From Cyclobacteriaceae bacterium (GTDB taxonomy: Bacteria > Bacteroidota > Bacteroidia > Cytophagales > Cyclobacteriaceae): DNA of 59,317 bases. The notes below the pieces were generated by a model. The model had not been told where the DNA came from and did not search any database. It worked only from the letters and a program-made list of their open reading frames with translations. The first letter of the stretch is position 1; every line of letters starts with the position of its first letter. The stretch covers positions 1 to 59,317 of the forward strand of contig JAAUQL010000026.1 in NCBI GenBank assembly GCA_012033595.1, written 5' to 3'. A program made the translations under genes and the position numbers. Below, in pieces: positions 40,018-51,116 of this stretch.

Positions 40018-41268
40018 ATGTCTTATTTATTTACATCTGAATCCGTTTCAGAAGGCCATCCTGATAAAGTATCGGATCAGATATCGGATGCAATTCTGGA
40101 CCACCTCATTGCTGCAGATCCGGAATCGAAGGTTGCTGTAGAAACACTAGTGACCACCGGACTGACGGTGATCAGCGGTGAGGTAAAAACCAATGCCTAC
40201 ATCGATGTGCAGCAAGTGGCGCGTCAAACCATAGAGCGCATCGGTTATACCAAAGGCGAATATATGTTCGATGCGCATTCATGCGGCGTCATCTCTGCCA
40301 TTCATGAGCAATCATCAGATATCAACCAGGGCGTGGAACGCAAAGAAGAAATGGAGCAAGGTGCAGGCGATCAGGGAATGATGTTTGGCTATGCAACCAA
40401 TGAGACCGAAAATTTTATGCCTTTACCACTGGACTTGTCACATATGATTTTGATCGAGCTGGCAAAAATCAGAAAAGAAGGTATAACCATGACTTACCTT
40501 AGGCCCGATGCCAAGTCGCAGGTCACCATTAAATATGACGACAACAACAAACCTGTAAAAGTAGATACCATAGTGGTTTCTACGCAGCACGACGACTTCG
40601 ACGAAGAGGAGGCTATGCTTGCCAAAATCAAGCAGGATGTAATCAAAATTTTAATCCCCAGGGTCAAATCACAATTGCGTAGCGAAATCCAGACCTTGTT
40701 TGGTGAGGATATCATATATCACGTCAATCCTACCGGCAAGTTTGTTATTGGCGGCCCTCATGGCGATACCGGACTGACAGGCCGAAAAATAATTGTAGAT
40801 ACCTACGGGGGCAAAGGAGCTCACGGTGGGGGTGCCTTTTCGGGCAAAGATCCTTCCAAGGTAGATAGGTCTGCTGCCTATGCCACCAGACACATTGCCA
40901 AAAACCTGGTAGCCGCAGGTGTAGCAGATGAAATTCTCGTTCAGGTTTCCTATGCTATCGGGGTGGCCAAGCCTATGGGCATATATGTGAACACCTATGG
41001 TACATCGCGGGTGAAGTTGAATGATGGTCAAATTGCTGAAAAGGTAGGAGAAATCTTTGATATGCGACCTGCCGCGATTATAAAAAGGCTGAAACTTAAA
41101 GAACCCATATATTCAGCATCAGCTTCGTACGGTCATATGGGGCGTACCCCCGAGGTAGTAGAATTGTCTTTTAAAGTGAATGGTGCCATTCTGACCAAAA
41201 CTGTAGAAACATTTACCTGGGAAAAATTAGATTATGTTGACGTGGTAAAAAAGGCATTTGCCTTGTAA
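40018..41268 (+). CDS. metK: S-adenosylmethionine synthetase
   Basis: Makes S-adenosylmethionine from methionine and ATP. The 416-residue product carries the family signatures [13 protein letters not shown] (near residue 14), [12 protein letters not shown] (near 120), and [19 protein letters not shown] (near 270). The ATG at 40018 opens into [13 protein letters not shown], the normal start of the family. It is monocistronic, with its own candidate promoter and terminator. Confidence 0.98.
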   Translation: MSYLFTSESVSEGHPDKVSDQISDAILDHLIAADPESKVAVETLVTTGLTVISGEVKTNAYIDVQQVARQTIERIGYTKGEYMFDAHSCGVISAIHEQSSDINQGVERKEEMEQGAGDQGMMFGYATNETENFMPLPLDLSHMILIELAKIRKEGITMTYLRPDAKSQVTIKYDDNNKPVKVDTIVVSTQHDDFDEEEAMLAKIKQDVIKILIPRVKSQLRSEIQTLFGEDIIYHVNPTGKFVIGGPHGDTGLTGRKIIVDTYGGKGAHGGGAFSGKDPSKVDRSAAYATRHIAKNLVAAGVADEILVQVSYAIGVAKPMGIYVNTYGTSRVKLNDGQIAEKVGEIFDMRPAAIIKRLKLKEPIYSASASYGHMGRTPEVVELSFKVNGAILTKTVETFTWEKLDYVDVVKKAFAL

Positions 41269-41293
41269 GATTATTTTCACATTTAATGTAAAG

Positions 41294-41314
41294 AAGGGGC
41301 GCACGCCCCTTTTT
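41294..41314 (+). terminator. Terminator after metK
   Basis: AAGGGGC pairs with GCCCCTT around GCAC, followed by a T run, 25 bp after the metK stop. Confidence 0.8.
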
Positions 41315-41488
41315 GTATTAGACAGTCACGAGCAAAAAACCTTCGCCGATTTTCAACCATGCGGACACGCAACATGATGTTTTACCCCGCAACAGCACCT
41401 TCCTGGACTGAAAGTCTCCGAGAATTACTTTTTGCTTAGTTGCCCAATGTAATTTTTCTTGTAAACTTTAATTTTTCACCATTTATTT

Positions 41489-41496
41489 TACTTTTG
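41489..41496 (+). promoter_or_regulatory. Candidate -7 promoter box for the ECF sigma gene
   Basis: TACTTTTG matches TAnnTTTG and lies 51 bp before the ATG of the sigma factor. No clear -33 element was found. Confidence 0.45.
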
Positions 41497-41547
41497 AAAT
41501 TTGCCGCCTTATATTTATTTCCCATAAAATAATTTCTCAAAAACACC

Positions 41548-42156
41548 ATGCTAAATATTGTCAGAGAAGAATACGATCATTTATGGGATCAGTTCCTTGC
41601 TGGTAGTGTTATAGCTTTCGAAAAAATTTTCGACACCTATTCACCTGAATTGATCAAATACGGTTCGAAATTAACCACCGATGATGGAGTGGTTGAAGAT
41701 GCTGTGCAGGAGCTTTTTTGTGAGTTGTGGGAGAAAAGATCTAAAATATCGAGGACTACGTCCATTTCGTATTATCTTTTAACATCGGTAAGGAGAAAAA
41801 TAGTCAGAAATCTACAAAAGAGCCGGAAGTTTATTGCTGCGTATCAAATGCAGGACACATGCTTTACACTTGAGCCCGAATTCGATAATTCAACAGATTT
41901 TATTTTCAATCACCTTCAGGACTCAATACAAAATCTATCAAATCATCAGCGGGAAATTATTTACTTAAGGTACTACAGCAACTTGTCTTTTGATGAAATC
42001 TCCCGGCTGATGGAGCTTCCAAAAAAGTCGGCCTACAATCTGATTTTTATCGCACTTCAAAATATAAAAAAGTCACTTGTCTCTAAAGGCAATATTGTTT
42101 CGGAGCTAGCCTCCGGCATTCTGGGAGCTTTGGCGCCAACCCTTCTTTGTTGCTAA
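41548..42156 (+). CDS. ECF-type RNA polymerase sigma factor (Bacteroidota PUL type)
   Basis: A 202-residue sigma-70 family factor of extracytoplasmic-function type. Region 2 spans about 15-80 (AFEKIFDTYSPELIKYG, then AVQELFCELWEKRS), and region 4 about 130-180 with the helix-turn-helix LRYYSNLSFDEISRLMELPKKSAYNLI. There is no region 3. It directly precedes a FecR anti-sigma gene and a SusC with an STN domain, the standard trans-envelope signalling set that turns on a PUL when its glycan is sensed. It probably drives the promoters of the susCD operon, though I could not identify its own target sequence. Confidence 0.93.
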   Translation: MLNIVREEYDHLWDQFLAGSVIAFEKIFDTYSPELIKYGSKLTTDDGVVEDAVQELFCELWEKRSKISRTTSISYYLLTSVRRKIVRNLQKSRKFIAAYQMQDTCFTLEPEFDNSTDFIFNHLQDSIQNLSNHQREIIYLRYYSNLSFDEISRLMELPKKSAYNLIFIALQNIKKSLVSKGNIVSELASGILGALAPTLLCC

Positions 42157-42296
42157 AGATTTAATATTTTTTAAACCGTCTGCTTATTTCGCATTATAAC
42201 CGTCTTTTCAATGCGTTTTTTGTAAATCTTTAACATTTCTTCAAAAAACTACTAGTAAAACCCAAGGTCGTTGCTTTTATTATCAAAAGTAATGTA

Positions 42297-43277
42297 ATGA
42301 AGAGTGATATAGCCGTCATTGACCTGGCCCTTAATGAAAGTTTTATTAAATGGGTAAAAAAATCTGATCCACTGGCATCTAAGTATTGGGAAAGGTGGAT
42401 GGAGGAGAATCCGGACAAAAGACAACTTGTGGAAGAAGCAAGAACGTTGGTGTTGATCAAATTTAAAGACAACCCAAAAGCGCTTGAAAAAATTCCTCAA
42501 ATTAAAGAGCATGTTTTCGACCATGTAAATAAAGAACACAACAAGCAACATTATCTATGGAGAGGCCTGGTTGCTGCTTCTGTAATTTTCGCTGTTTTAG
42601 TCGGTTCCCTGTATTACTTTGGTATTTATGCATCTCAACAGGTAATCAATACTACCTATGCAGAAGTTAAAAATATCACCCTTCCGGATGGCAGTAAAGT
42701 AACACTCAGTGCCAACTCACAGATCACTTTCAAGAAGAAATGGGATAGCGATGATCCCCGGGAGATAAAGCTATCTGGGGAAGCTTTTTTTGATATAAAA
42801 CACCTGTCCAACCATTCAAAATTTACAGTGTTTGCCAATGAATCAGCAGTTGAGGTGTTGGGAACAGAATTTAATTTCTCAGCAAGACGCGATAAAGTAA
42901 AAGTGGTGCTACAATCGGGATCAATTAAGTTTTATCAAAGTGTGAAATCAGAAGAAAGCTTAATGATGACTCCGGGGGATATGGTGGTTTTTAACAATAA
43001 GGATAATTCGCTGGATGTTAAAAAAGTAGATATAAACACCCATTCCGGCTGGAAAAATAATTTGCTAAGTTTCAATAACATGCCGATAGAAGAAGTGCTG
43101 ATTGCCATAGAAGATTTCTATGGTCTGAAGGTGATCAACAATTCGTCAAAATTAGAAAATGAGAATTTTACAGGGATTTCGCCCATGGATAGTTTAGATC
43201 AAATAATAATAGCCTTATCAAAAACCTTTGATGTAAAAATAGAAATACAGGATAAAACAATAATAATAAATAATTAA
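42297..43277 (+). CDS. FecR-family anti-sigma factor
   Basis: Holds the ECF sigma factor inactive until signalled by the outer-membrane receptor. The 326-residue product has a cytosolic N-terminus (about 1-88), one membrane helix (about 91-110, LVAASVIFAVLVGSLYYF), the periplasmic FecR domain (about 120-225, with ITLPDGSKVTLSANSQITF and FTVFANESAVEVLGTEFN) and a C-terminal DUF4974/secretin-N-like segment (LSFNNMPIEEVLIAIEDFYGLKV). It starts 140 bp after the sigma gene. Confidence 0.95.
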   Translation: MKSDIAVIDLALNESFIKWVKKSDPLASKYWERWMEENPDKRQLVEEARTLVLIKFKDNPKALEKIPQIKEHVFDHVNKEHNKQHYLWRGLVAASVIFAVLVGSLYYFGIYASQQVINTTYAEVKNITLPDGSKVTLSANSQITFKKKWDSDDPREIKLSGEAFFDIKHLSNHSKFTVFANESAVEVLGTEFNFSARRDKVKVVLQSGSIKFYQSVKSEESLMMTPGDMVVFNNKDNSLDVKKVDINTHSGWKNNLLSFNNMPIEEVLIAIEDFYGLKVINNSSKLENENFTGISPMDSLDQIIIALSKTFDVKIEIQDKTIIINN

Positions 43278-43349
43278 AGCTACCTGGCAGGGCAGCTTTA
43301 ATTCTAAATGACCCGAAAATTATGTTTCACAATTCAAAATTAACTATTA

Positions 43350-46300
43350 ATGACAAAAATTCAACAAATTTTTACCGCATGCATCGCCTTACTGTTTTTG
43401 GCATATTTGCCGACACGCAGTCAGGAAATTGCACATCGAAGTAACGCCGGAGAGCATATCTATCAGGAAGATAATGCTAAAATGATTCCGCTGTCCAAAG
43501 TGCTTTCTGATTTAGAAGCACAGCATGGCATTCATGTAAATTATAAAGGTTCTCTAATTCAAGATAAGTATGCTGACATTAGAATTTTAGAAGGGTCAAA
43601 AGAGAAGGTTGAAAAAAAACTGAAGAGTTTACTACTGAAGTGGAATCTTGAATTTGGAGAAATTAGCCATAGCAATTATGTTATTTATACAAACCAGGAG
43701 AAGAAGGAGCTGAAAAAGATGAAACGCAGTACTTCATCGTTTGAAGCTCAGCAGCCTGTGCATGAACAAAATAATGCAAGTGAGCTGGAACAAAGAATTC
43801 AACTGATACGTGGTGCATCAAAGGACATAACGGTAGCAGGCATAGTAACGTCTCAGGAAGACAACGGGCCATTACCGGGGGTTAATGTGTTGGTAAAGGG
43901 TACAACAATCGGAACCATAACAAATGCTGATGGTGCCTATAGTTTGTCAGTACCTGATGTTAACAACACATTGATTTTTTCTTTTATCGGATATGTTTCT
44001 GAAGAAATAGCCATCAATGGGAGATCGGAAATAAATATATCTTTGGCATCGGATATTACGCAGCTCGGTGAAGTAGTAGTAGTGGGCTATGGAACAAAGA
44101 AAAAGGCTGATGTAATAGGTTCAATAAGTACCATCTCCAGCAAAGAAATTCAGCAGACACCCTACGCATCATTTGATGCATCCTTGCAAGGCCATGCAGC
44201 CGGAGTGCAGGTAGTAAGTGCCGGCGGAACTCCAGGAGCCCAATCTCGCATTTTGATACGCGGTACTAATTCACTTAGCTTAAATACAGAGCCACTTTTT
44301 ATAGTAGATGGCATGCCTATTTCTACTCAAACATTAGGAATAGGCGGAGTTGGCAGTGCAACGCTCAGTCCCCTTGCGACCATTAACCCCAATGACATAA
44401 TGAGCATCGAAGTGTTGAAAGATGCTGCTGCAACTTCCATTTACGGATCGAGGGGATCAAACGGAGTAATATTGATAACAACAAAATCGGGCGAAAGTGG
44501 AAAGGGAAACATTGAGTTTTCGGTTTCAACCGGCATCTCAAACTTATCGCGAAAGCCAGAAGATATTGGTTTTACTACATCAGCACAGTATTTTGACCTG
44601 ATGGATCAGGCCCGCTCCAATTCCGGCCTTACACCAATGACACCCGGAGATATCATTAACACCTGGCCTTTTAAGACTCCAGGTGATACGTTGACCCGTC
44701 AGGAAGCAGAAAATACCAATGTAAATTGGTTTGACCGAATCATGCAGCAGGGAAGCTACCAAGACTACAATATTTCCATAACTACCGGAAGCGAAAAGGT
44801 AAAAACGTTTGCTTCGATGAACTACAGGACGGATAAGGGCATGCTTATAAATAATAGCCTGCAACGGTATTCATTGAGGATCAATTCAGAATTAATTCCT
44901 GTAAAAAACGTAACTGCTGGTTTTCGTCTGGCACTATCGCATTCCGATAATGATCGCGCAAAAGATAATAATTCGGGGTCTTCTTCCGGAACAAACGGAA
45001 ACGGTGGAGGATTCAGCCAACTCAACTGGAATGTTATGCCATGGTTTTTGGTGCATAGCACCAATGATCCCACAGGATATTGGAATGCCCGAAGCGGCTT
45101 TAACCCCGCTGCGTCTTTGGACCCCTTGCTGGTGCGCGATGAAGAAAAATCTTACCGAGGCTTAGGAGGTTTGTATTTGCAGTACAATTTGCCTTGGGTA
45201 ACGGGGCTTTCTGTACGAACCGAACTGGCTGCTGATATCATCCAAAGCAACAGTTGGAATTCGATTGACCGTTCTTTACGCAATGATGACCGATCATTGT
45301 ACAAGAAACAAGTAGAACGGTCAATAATTTTAATTATAATCTCTATGCTAATTATGATATCACAAAAGGGCTTCATAGTGTAAGTGCAACAGGAGGTACA
45401 GAGTCACAATCTTACTTTGTCAATGACCGCTACCTGGCGGCTCGAGGGGTGATCGGTTCTTATCAGCAAATCGGAGAGGATCCGGCAGATAAACTATCTA
45501 TGAATTCCATTATAGGCAATGAGCGATATTTACGTTCATTTTTTGGACGGGCAAGTTACAAATATGACAACCGGTACCTGATAGAAGGTAGTTTGCGGAG
45601 CGATGCATCGTCTGTTTTTCCTAAAGAAAACCAATGGGCTGTATTTAAAGCGTTGGGATTAGGATGGATTATTTCAGAAGAATCGTTCTGGTCTGTTGGG
45701 GTAGTGGACATGTTAAAGCTACGTGGTAGTTTTGGCCAAACAGGAAACCAGGGCATTCCTGCTGAGCAATATTTAACGGACTTTGGAAATATTGGCCGCT
45801 ATGGATCTAACGACACACCTGAGGGTTCTGGACTTCAAACCATTGCTTTTCCACTAAAGTGGGAGACCACCGACAACTATGACATAGGATTGGATTTTGG
45901 AATGTTTGATAACAGACTTTCGGGTTCTGTGGCCTATTTCATGCACGATGTTAAGGATATGTTGCTGCAAACATCTATCCCATTGTCTTCTGGTATTGCT
46001 GGTGGAAGGTTATGGCAAAACATCGGCGATATGCGAAATGAAGGGGTAGAGTTTGAAATTTTCTCCAACATAATGAAAGGTGAATTTCAATGGACATCTT
46101 CATTTAATCTTACTTTTAATAAAAACAAAATATTAGGTCTCACTGCGGAAATGGATGAAGGTAAATCAGGGCTTACTACCATGGAAACAGTTACCCGGAC
46201 AGGGGGTCGGGTAGGGGTTTATAACCTTCCTGAATATGCAGGGATCGATCCTGAACATGGAGTAGAAATGATTTATGAAATCGATCGGCAAGTATATGAC

Positions 46301-46968
46301 GAAACAGGAAAAACCGTGAAGACGGGTCGCCTGATACCGGCCACATCCCAGAATATGCGTGACAATAAAATATTGAACGAAGATAAGACCGGCCTGCCAA
46401 CATACTGGGGAGGGTTTAGCAATACCTTTAGCTACAAGGGGTTTGATTTAACCATATTTATTACCTATCAGGGAGGGAATTATATATTTGACTACGGAGA
46501 AAAATATGGCACTACACCGCAACGTGGTCAATTTAAATTGCGCAGTGATTTAGTTGGCAACACATGGGAGAACCCTGGCGATAATGCCGCTTATCCGCAG
46601 CTACGCTGGGATCAAAGTTTTCCTGGAATATGGACGAAAATTATGAATGGGTGAACGAGTCAACCAATTATAACAACGAGTCATTCTTCCATGATAAATA
46701 TCTTCACAAGGGGGACTTTGTACGTGTCCGCAACCTTCAACTCGGATATAATCTTCCAACTTCATGGCTATCGAAAGTAAGGATGCAATCGGCGCGTTTG
46801 TACGTTTCAGGCACCAACTTGTTCACCTTTACAAAGTACAAGGGGTATGACCCTGAGGTAGTGAGCAATCTTGGCAATACCCAAAATAGCAATCTCAGCC
46901 CGGGAGTGGTGAGCTACTCATTGCCGAATTTGAAAATGTATAACATAGGCCTGAATGTTAAATTCTAA
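43350..46968 (+). CDS. STN-containing SusC/RagA TonB-dependent receptor, interrupted by two frameshifts
   Basis: Full-length PUL receptor of about 1206 residues after repair. Order: signal peptide (about 1-25), STN signalling domain (about 45-115) that would contact FecR, carboxypeptidase-regulatory-like domain (about 160-233, ITVAGIVTSQEDNGPLPGVNV), TonB box/plug (about 240-350, QLGEVVVVGYGTKKK and IRGTNSLSLNTEPLFIVDGMPI), then the barrel, closing with NLFTFTKYKGYDPEV. Break 1 is near 45312-45317: the first frame ends in a false LIIISMLIM tail, while the next reads TVNNFNYNLYANYDITKG. Break 2 is near 46616-46623 (TTTT): adding one base gives DQSFSWNMDENYEWV. Both downstream parts are uninterrupted and conserved, so the gene is probably whole in the genome. 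Confidence 0.93.
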
Positions 46969-46981
46969 AGGAAAAAACATT

Positions 46982-48553
46982 ATGAAAAATATAAAGCTAA
47001 ATATCGGTTTACGAATTATAGTGTTCTCGCTCTTTGTGTTGAGCGGATGCAACAATGAAGAATTTTTATCGCTTAAAACCCCACTGGAAAAAGATTGGCA
47101 AACATTGGGGGAATTTGACAAAGCGCCCATAGGAACATATAGAAGGTCTTTCTTGAGCGATTGGCACAACTTGCATACCACGTCCGTATTGTTGAAATCT
47201 TTCCAATCTGACGAAGCGTTTTTATTGCCGGGCACTATTGGCAACATCCCTTTTAACGAGATGTACACAAGACAAAGTACTCAACCCATCGATAAGTCAA
47301 GATATATTTTTGGCATTGCCTACCAGGTAATCGCTACATGCAATGCAGGTCTTGATTACATTAAAGATAACGATGGCAACCCATACAAGGGGCTTTCTGA
47401 TAGCGACATCGAAAATAATCTTCGTCGAATAGAAGGTGAGTTGTATTTTATGCGTGCATTTTCCTACTATCGGTTGTCGCAAGTGTTTCTGCCACCATAT
47501 GAAAAAAGCGGGTCAAACGATGATAAGATTCTTCCATGGAAAATAAGTTTGGAAGAAAATACGGAAGCACAAATTAGTACCGAATTGGCTACTACGCAGA
47601 TGGTTTATGACCAAATGGTGGAAGACCTGCAAAAAGCTAAAAACCTGTTGCCTGAAAAATATATGGAAGGAGTTCATTTCCATTCGTATCAATATGGAAG
47701 AGCTACAAAATATGCCGCAGCGGCGTTGCTCGGCAAAGTACTCTTTGCGATGCAGCAAAATACAGAGGCTATAGACGAGCTAAGTTTCGTTATTGAAAGC
47801 AACCAATTTAGTCTGCCAGCCGATCCTTTGTCTACATTCCAATATTATTCAACACCCAACGGTGGGCCAGAGTCAATATGGTATGCCTATACCGGTAATA
47901 CCACCCTGGGAGGGTGGCAAATGGCAGAGCTGACCAGCATCTGCCTGCAGCAGCCAAACACTGGAAATTTTGCGCGTGTGAGCTGGAATCAGTTAGCGTT
48001 TAGCTACTCAATGTTAGAAGAAATTGGATGGATGGAAGACCCACTCAACGGAGATTACACGCTTACCCCGGAAGCAATAGCAGACAAACGCGTGGGGAGT
48101 GTTTATACCCTGACCACCGGCAAAGATCCTTTTGCAGATGTTACTACCCCGCTGCTTTGGTGTGACAAGTACTTTAACGGCGATGTGGCCAAAGGAATTC
48201 CCGGGCAAAACCTGAACATTCCTATTATCAGATTAGCAGAATTGTATCTGACACGTTCGTGGTTGCGCTTTCAGGAAGGGGATCTCGATGGTGCTACAAA
48301 AGATTTAAATCAGGTGCGCAACCGGGCCGGTATCGGAGACTTGCCTGGTACAATCACTGAAAAGGCGATTATTAATGAACGTACGAAAGAGCTGTTTATG
48401 GAAGGAGACCGGACGGATTTTCTACGAGCCGCACATTTGCCTATTCCTCCAGGTGATAGGGTCGGCGTTTCCGATCTCCCTTATAATACTCCAAGACTTA
48501 TCTGGAGCCTGCCCCTTCAGGAAACTGAGTTGAATCAGGCGTTCCGCGATTGA
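46982..48553 (+). CDS. SusD/RagB-family nutrient-binding lipoprotein
   Basis: Surface glycan-binding partner of the upstream SusC. I start at ATG 46982 (523 residues), which opens into a lipoprotein signal ending LSGC; an earlier in-frame ATG at 46955 would overlap susC. SusD features include IEGELYFMRAFSYYRLSQVFLPPY near residue 150 and the late segment IIRLAELYLTRSWLRF and LNQVRNRAGI near 430, with ERTKELFMEGDRTDFLRA near the end. The charge pattern and length are normal. It is followed by a terminator-like hairpin before the glycosidase gene. Confidence 0.94.
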   Translation: MKNIKLNIGLRIIVFSLFVLSGCNNEEFLSLKTPLEKDWQTLGEFDKAPIGTYRRSFLSDWHNLHTTSVLLKSFQSDEAFLLPGTIGNIPFNEMYTRQSTQPIDKSRYIFGIAYQVIATCNAGLDYIKDNDGNPYKGLSDSDIENNLRRIEGELYFMRAFSYYRLSQVFLPPYEKSGSNDDKILPWKISLEENTEAQISTELATTQMVYDQMVEDLQKAKNLLPEKYMEGVHFHSYQYGRATKYAAAALLGKVLFAMQQNTEAIDELSFVIESNQFSLPADPLSTFQYYSTPNGGPESIWYAYTGNTTLGGWQMAELTSICLQQPNTGNFARVSWNQLAFSYSMLEEIGWMEDPLNGDYTLTPEAIADKRVGSVYTLTTGKDPFADVTTPLLWCDKYFNGDVAKGIPGQNLNIPIIRLAELYLTRSWLRFQEGDLDGATKDLNQVRNRAGIGDLPGTITEKAIINERTKELFMEGDRTDFLRAAHLPIPPGDRVGVSDLPYNTPRLIWSLPLQETELNQAFRD

Positions 48554-48580
48554 GCGTACGAGTGAATTTAGTTATATTTG

Positions 48581-48640
48581 ATTAGCGGGGATTTAGCTTG
48601 AGAAACCCATTAGGTTTTAAAAGCTACCCCGCTAATTTTA
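48581..48640 (+). terminator. Terminator-like hairpin after susD
   Basis: ATTAGCGGGG (48581-48590) pairs with CCCCGCTAAT (48627-48636) and is followed by a T-rich stretch. The loop is long (about 36 nt), and an inner TTAGCTT/AAGCT pair extends the stem. Read-through into the glycosidase gene would be expected in some conditions, since the downstream genes belong to the same locus. Confidence 0.6.
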
Positions 48641-48755
48641 TTTTCTCATGTACGTATCCTGATAGACACACGTAGCAGTTACAGTATTAGAAAACCCGGC
48701 AAAACGATTGCAAAGTATGTCTGATCAGTTTAAAACCGTAATCTAAACACAAAGT

Positions 48756-50990
48756 ATGTTGTACTTCTTAAAGTTTTTAACCCTATTTTTTGTATTGATT
48801 CTCAATGGTGTCAATGCTTTTTCACAAGATTTAACCCGATTCGTTAACCCACTTATTGGTACATCGAATAATGCAAATACCAATCCGGGGGCTGTCTTGC
48901 CTTGGGGAATGATATCAATTAGCCCCTTCAATGTTTTGGACTCCGCAGAAAATTTAGGCTATGTTCCAACCCCGTATATTCATGGGAAGAAATTTATCTC
49001 AGGTTTTACCCATGTCAACCTCAGTGGAACTGGTTGCCCGGTTTTAGGGACATTTTGTTTAACGCCCACTGCAGGTACCTTGTCTTTGAAGCAATCAGAT
49101 AATATGTCTGCCTATTCCCGGCAAGTAGCTGAACCAGGCTATTATTCAGTTGTTCTCGATAAATTCAACATTGAAGCGGAGCTCTCAACAACTTTACGGA
49201 CAAGCATAAGCAAGTACACTTTTCGCAAAGGAAAAGCCAATATCCTGTTGAATTTAGGAGCCGGCCTATCCAAAAAGGAGGGTGCTGTAATTCACCGTAT
49301 TTCAGGCACTGAGGTGGCAGGATTTAAAACTATTGGAGATTTTTGCGGGCTCACCGCGGTACAGACCATTTATTTTTATGCACAGTTAAGCAAGTCGCCT
49401 GTTGAATCGGGGGTGTGGGACAACCATAGACAATATCCTGATTACAACAGGGAAATGGCCGGAAGCAATATCGGAGCCTATTTCACTTTCGATGTGGAAG
49501 ACAATGACAGCATATTTGTAAAACTGGGAATTTCTTATGTCAGCATTGAAAATGCCCGGGCAAACCTGGAGGCGGAGCAAACTGGTTATAACTTCCAAAA
49601 AGTAAGAACATCGGCCAGGGATGCGTGGAATAAAGAATTATCAAAAATAAAGGTTAAAGGGGGCAGTGACGATGATAAGGTTAAATTTTACACAGCGCTC
49701 TATCATATGTTGCTTCATCCCAATATTTTTAATGATGTAAATGGTGAGTATCCTGCCTATAGAACGAACAACATTCTCAAAACCAATGGAAAAGACAGGT
49801 ACACCGTGTTTTCTTTGTGGGACACCTATAGAAATGTACATCCCTTATTGTCGCTTGTATATCCCAAGCAGCAGTCCGACATGGTGAACTCCCTTTTGTC
49901 AATGTATAATGAAGGGGGGTGGCTACCCCGATGGGAACTGGCAAGTATGGAAACCGGTGTTATGGTAGGCGATCCTTCGCTTCCGGTAATTGCAGACACC
50001 TATTTGAGGGGGATCCGTGATTTTGATATCGAGCTGGCTTATGAAGCCATGAAGCACAATGCCACAGCTCCCGCTGAGAAGAATATCATGAGACCGGGTC
50101 TTGAATTTTGGGCCAAATACGGGTATATCCCGGTAGATGCGCCCAGGTTATTAAGTGATTCGACAAGACATTTTTATGAGGAAATGCTAAGAAACAGGGT
50201 TGTTTGGGGCTCCGTTTCTACATCGTTGGAATATTGCATTGCTGATTGGAATCTGGCGCAAATGGCAAAACTACTCGGCAAAGAAGAAGATTACACATAC
50301 TTTCAAAATCGATCCGGGTTTTACACAAACAACTTCGATATCCAAACAGGATTTATCCGGCCAAGGTTAAAAAATGGAGAATGGGTAGATTCTTTTAATC
50401 CCACAAAAGAGGAATTAAATAGCTTCACCGAGGGAAATTCATGGCATTACACATTTATGGTGCCTCACGATATTCCGGGAATAATGGATTTGCTGGGCGG
50501 TGAAAATCAATTTGTAAAAAAATTGGATCAATGTTTTACAGAAGGTCATTTTAATATTACAAACGAACCTGATATTGCGTACCCATACTTATTTAATTAT
50601 GTACGCAATGAAGAATGGCGCACACAAAAACAAGTAAGAAAAATTGTAGAAGAAAATTTCAAAAACACCCCTGAGGGTTTGCCGGGCAACGATGATTGCG
50701 GGACTATGTCAGCCTGGTTATTGTATTCCATGATGGGTTTTTATCCAACCTGTCCGGGGGATGTGAATTATCAAATTACCAGTCCCGTTTTTGATGAGGT
50801 GGAAATATCATTGAATCCTCAGTATTATTTGGGAGACAAGTTTATTGTCAGGGCAAAAAATAATAATCCGGAGAATATTTATATAAAGGATATAAAAATC
50901 AACAACAAAAGAGCAGATCGGTTTTGGATATCGCACGATGAAATGACCAAAGGTGGAATTATGGAAATGGAGTTGAGAAATAACCCGTAA
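48756..50990 (+). CDS. GH92-family exo-alpha-mannosidase
   Basis: Calcium-dependent exo-mannosidase that trims alpha-linked mannose from N-glycans or mannans. The 744-residue product has a signal peptide ending AFSQ, then the GH92 start (FVNPLIGTSNNANTNPGAVLPWGM) and the C-terminal catalytic block GNDDCGTMSAWLLYSMMGFYP, whose acidic pair (Asp646 and Asp647) is in the family's catalytic-base region. Residues 60-90 hold the SGFTHVNLSGTGCP motif. Length is normal for the family. The linkage specificity (1,2, 1,3, 1,4 or 1,6) cannot be read. Presence beside SusCD and the ECF/FecR pair marks the locus as a mannan or N-glycan PUL. Confidence 0.94.
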   Translation: MLYFLKFLTLFFVLILNGVNAFSQDLTRFVNPLIGTSNNANTNPGAVLPWGMISISPFNVLDSAENLGYVPTPYIHGKKFISGFTHVNLSGTGCPVLGTFCLTPTAGTLSLKQSDNMSAYSRQVAEPGYYSVVLDKFNIEAELSTTLRTSISKYTFRKGKANILLNLGAGLSKKEGAVIHRISGTEVAGFKTIGDFCGLTAVQTIYFYAQLSKSPVESGVWDNHRQYPDYNREMAGSNIGAYFTFDVEDNDSIFVKLGISYVSIENARANLEAEQTGYNFQKVRTSARDAWNKELSKIKVKGGSDDDKVKFYTALYHMLLHPNIFNDVNGEYPAYRTNNILKTNGKDRYTVFSLWDTYRNVHPLLSLVYPKQQSDMVNSLLSMYNEGGWLPRWELASMETGVMVGDPSLPVIADTYLRGIRDFDIELAYEAMKHNATAPAEKNIMRPGLEFWAKYGYIPVDAPRLLSDSTRHFYEEMLRNRVVWGSVSTSLEYCIADWNLAQMAKLLGKEEDYTYFQNRSGFYTNNFDIQTGFIRPRLKNGEWVDSFNPTKEELNSFTEGNSWHYTFMVPHDIPGIMDLLGGENQFVKKLDQCFTEGHFNITNEPDIAYPYLFNYVRNEEWRTQKQVRKIVEENFKNTPEGLPGNDDCGTMSAWLLYSMMGFYPTCPGDVNYQITSPVFDEVEISLNPQYYLGDKFIVRAKNNNPENIYIKDIKINNKRADRFWISHDEMTKGGIMEMELRNNP

Positions 50991-51026
50991 GCCCACATTA
51001 ACAACATGGATAAATCAAAAAATATA

Positions 51027-51089
51027 ATGTCGTTTTGAGATTATTCGACCCCGAATGGAGTCAAACTCATTACGCTAACTAAACGACAT
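51027..51089. repeat. Inverted repeat between the two glycan-active genes
   Basis: ATGTCGTTT (51027-51035) and AAACGACAT (51081-51089) are perfect inverted copies, flanked on the outside by a further AATAT/ATATT match. The 45-nt interior has a small second stem. It may be a leader structure for the gene starting at 51117 or part of an operator; the sequence alone does not decide. Confidence 0.4.
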
Positions 51090-51116
51090 CGAAATATTAT
51101 AATTAAGTAACAGTAT

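Noticed and set aside
43350-46968. SusC2 as a true pseudogene
   Set aside because: All three segments are uninterrupted and conserved, and two single-base changes restore a normal 1206-residue receptor. The same kind of break occurs in other conserved genes of the window, so sequence error is the simpler explanation.
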